Source of the DNA: Silvanigrellales bacterium
GTDB lineage: Bacteria; Bdellovibrionota_B; Oligoflexia; Silvanigrellales; Silvanigrellaceae
Direction: 5' to 3'
Length of the DNA stretch: 34,111 nt
NCBI GenBank assembly: GCA_020247005.1
Contig: JADCJN010000228.1
Span: 1 to 34,111, forward strand
Positions 32,060-34,111 of the stretch are shown piece after piece. A program made the translations under genes and the position numbers. The notes beneath the pieces were generated by a model, which saw nothing but the letters and a program-made list of their open reading frames with translations, did no database searches and was not told the origin of the DNA. Position 1 is the first letter of the stretch. Each line of letters starts with the position of its first letter.

Positions 32060-34111
32060 CTAAGAAATCGGTTCGAAGGCCACAAGCGCAAGGCTCGGCA
32101 CTTCTCGCTCGCGTGAGGCTTCATAGTCGACCTCGAAAACAAGGCGCCAATCGTCGAGTCTGTTGATGTCGGCAAGCGTCTGTTCCACGCGCAAGTGCGT
32201 GCCCCCTTCGAGCGTCACGAACGTGGTGCGGTGGTGCGCGCGGGCGTCGGCATCGAGCACCACGTCCTCGTGCTCCTCTTCGAAAACGCGAAAGGCCTCT
32301 TCAAAGGCAACCAGCGGCAACGAACGCGGCTCCACACGAGCCAAGGCTCCCTTGAAGTCCCGCGCTGCTAAAAGCCGAAGAAAACGGAACACGGCGTTGC
32401 GGACAAGAATGCCAAACTCCTTGCGGTCGCGCGTGATGTCGCGGGGCGGCAAGGGGAGCGGTGGCTCTTCGCCTTCACCCACAACGGGATCGCCTTCGGC
32501 AGACGCCGGTGTCCCTGGAGGGGGCGCATCATGAAGAACGCGCCATTCATCCAACAGGCTCGAGTCGGTTTCTCGAATGATGCCCCGAAACGTGTATTCG
32601 AGCTCTCGAAGTTCGTCGGTTTTCGCGGGGTCGGGCACGGTTTGCGAAAGAGCGTTGTACACGTAAGAAAGGTAACGCAGCAAAACCCCTTCGGACCTTT
32701 GAAGCTCGTATTCACGAATGTAGTCGTCGAAGGAGTGGCCAGCCTCGTACATTTCACGGGCCACCGACTTGGGCTTCACACCCTCTTGCCCCACCCACGG
32801 GTGCGCGGCGGCAAAGGTGTTAAACGCATTATATAAAAAGTCGCGATCGGGTTTCGGGTGCTCCATTTTCTCGAGCACGGCAACCCGCTCCTCGAACTCC
32901 ATACCCTCCATTTTCAGCTCAGCCATTTTTTCATTCTTCAAACGGGAAAGCTGCTTGCGCAAAATGATGTCGGGGTCTTCCTGGATGCTTTCCACCAACG
33001 TCAAAACACGCAGCGCATAGTCGGGAGAAGCGACGTCTAAAAGCTTCAAGGTGTCGACCAGGAACAAGGAAAGAGCCTGGTTCAGGCTGAAGTCGTCTTG
33101 AAGAACCACATTCACGCGCAACGGGGTGAAACCAGGAACGCGCTCTTCAGGAGGCAGGATGCCAATGATGCCTCGGTCGACGAGCGATCGGAAAAGTTCG
33201 AAAGCTTTCGCACGCAGACGCTTTCTGGTGACGTCGGTTTCGTGGCAATCACGAATAAGCGCGCGCAGGGCGTCGACGCCACCACGCTCGCGGCTCAACA
33301 CGTTGAGCACCATGCCGTGTGACACTTGGAAGCGTGAAACAAGTTGTTCTGGCGGTGCAGTGGTGACTTTCAAGAATGTTTCTTTGTTCCAAGGTACGAA
33401 ACCACGCTCGGGTGGCTTGCGTTTCACGATTTTCCGAAGCTTCGAGGCATCGCCGGCGGCCTTGTTTTCCAAGCGGAGATTTTCGATGACATGCTCGGGC
33501 GCCTGAACAACCACGGTGCCCGCGTCGTCGAAACCCTTGCGCCCTGCGCGGCCGCTGATTTGGCGGAAGTCGCGCACGCTCAGAATTCCGACCTTTTCAC
33601 CGTCGAACTTGCACAGCTTGGTGAACACCACCGTGCGGATGGGAACGTTGACTCCCACGCCGAGGGTGTCCGTGCCGCTGATGATTTTCAAGAGGCCTCG
33701 TTGGGCGAGACGTTCCACCAAAAGGCGGTATTTGGGCAAGAGGCCCGCGTGGTGCAGACCCACGCCGTGACGCAAGAGTTTCTGAATGTCTTTGCCGTAG
33801 GGGCTATCGAACGGAACGCCTTCGAGCGTGGTTGCGATGGCTTTCTTTTCGTCTTTCGTGCAGAAGTCGACCGACAGAAAATTTTGCGCTTCTTCCGCGG
33901 CATCGAGCTGGGTAAAGTTCACCACGTAAATGGGCGCCTTGCCATTTTTCACCAAGTCGCTCACGGTTTCGTGCAAGGGCGATTCCTGGTACAAAAAGGT
34001 GAGTGGCACCGGACGGTGCATCGACTTCACAACTTCGGTTTCGAGTCCATTGAGCGACGTGAGTTTCTGTTGAAAGAAATCGGTGTCGCCCAGGGTGGCA
34101 GACATCAGCAG
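32060..34111 (-). CDS. Ski2-like (DUF3516-type) DExH helicase, 5' end outside the window
   Basis: The frame runs through the right edge; the visible ~683 residues begin at helicase motif III (LLMSATLG). Motif IV-V features follow ([40 protein letters not shown]), as does motif VI ([15 protein letters not shown]), all typical of Ski2-like superfamily 2 helicases. The large C-terminal part (for example [33 protein letters not shown] and the final barrel-like [10 protein letters not shown] region) fits the DUF3516-type bacterial group. These are thought to act in RNA or DNA metabolism; function is not established. An ATG at 34105 is internal, not the start. Walker A and DExH lie beyond the edge. 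Confidence 0.85.
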   Translation of the reverse strand: MLMSATLGDTDFFQQKLTSLNGLETEVVKSMHRPVPLTFLYQESPLHETVSDLVKNGKAPIYVVNFTQLDAAEEAQNFLSVDFCTKDEKKAIATTLEGVPFDSPYGKDIQKLLRHGVGLHHAGLLPKYRLLVERLAQRGLLKIISGTDTLGVGVNVPIRTVVFTKLCKFDGEKVGILSVRDFRQISGRAGRKGFDDAGTVVVQAPEHVIENLRLENKAAGDASKLRKIVKRKPPERGFVPWNKETFLKVTTAPPEQLVSRFQVSHGMVLNVLSRERGGVDALRALIRDCHETDVTRKRLRAKAFELFRSLVDRGIIGILPPEERVPGFTPLRVNVVLQDDFSLNQALSLFLVDTLKLLDVASPDYALRVLTLVESIQEDPDIILRKQLSRLKNEKMAELKMEGMEFEERVAVLEKMEHPKPDRDFLYNAFNTFAAAHPWVGQEGVKPKSVAREMYEAGHSFDDYIREYELQRSEGVLLRYLSYVYNALSQTVPDPAKTDELRELEYTFRGIIRETDSSLLDEWRVLHDAPPPGTPASAEGDPVVGEGEEPPLPLPPRDITRDRKEFGILVRNAVFRFLRLLAARDFKGALARVEPRSLPLVAFEEAFRVFEEEHEDVVLDADARAHHRTTFVTLEGGTHLRVEQTLADINRLDDWRLVFEVDYEASREREVPSLALVAFEPIS

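Overview
The window is a gene-dense, GC-rich piece of a Gram-negative bacterial chromosome. Evidence for a double membrane includes an OmpA-like lipoprotein, several secreted or beta-barrel proteins, and a trans-envelope ABC operon ending in an outer-membrane barrel. The gene set (clade-X phosphofructokinase, a PilT remnant of the form I associate with deltaproteobacteria, a pseudo-receiver with a proline-rich linker, a TPR/winged-helix regulator, a Ski2-like helicase) points to the Bdellovibrionota/Myxococcota part of the tree. That placement is an inference from gene content only. No rRNA, tRNA, CRISPR array, insertion sequence or prophage was recognised.

Layout. Positions 1-7102 hold a partial unknown gene, an AT-richer intergenic stretch, an OmpA-like lipoprotein with a strong 5' hairpin, a chlorophyllase-like hydrolase, a TPR/winged-helix regulator, an LprI-type secreted protein and an unknown exported protein. 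Positions 7302-10171 are an apparent operon: RNase PH, ATP-dependent phosphofructokinase and beta-carbonic anhydrase. A pseudo-receiver protein (10193-11584, minus strand) faces it. Positions 11840-19783 run on the plus strand: a CoaD-like nucleotidyltransferase with an extra C-terminal domain, glutaryl-CoA dehydrogenase, TatD, HrpB helicase and a membrane SpoIIE-type phosphatase. A decayed pilT 3' end follows, then a YaiI/UPF0178 protein translationally coupled to a barrel-like exported protein.

Positions 21750-28237 (minus strand) form a tightly packed five-gene operon: LolD-like ATPase, two FtsX-type permeases, a LolA-like periplasmic carrier and an outer-membrane barrel. Together they could make an unbroken inner-to-outer membrane export route. 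Positions 28390-30448 form a compact metal module. On the minus strand lie an ECF sigma factor, a four-helix membrane protein in the anti-sigma position and an HMA metallochaperone. Divergent from them is a Tat-exported, 16-cysteine Csp1-like copper-storage protein, preceded by a good candidate ECF promoter. The window closes with a DbpA-type RNA helicase convergent with a partial Ski2-like helicase that runs off the right edge.

The strongest candidates for undescribed biology are the sigma/membrane protein/HMA/Csp1 module and the neighbouring ABC-LolA-barrel operon. They lie 152 bp apart, and the intergenic regions of both carry copies of the octamer CCGTATCG.
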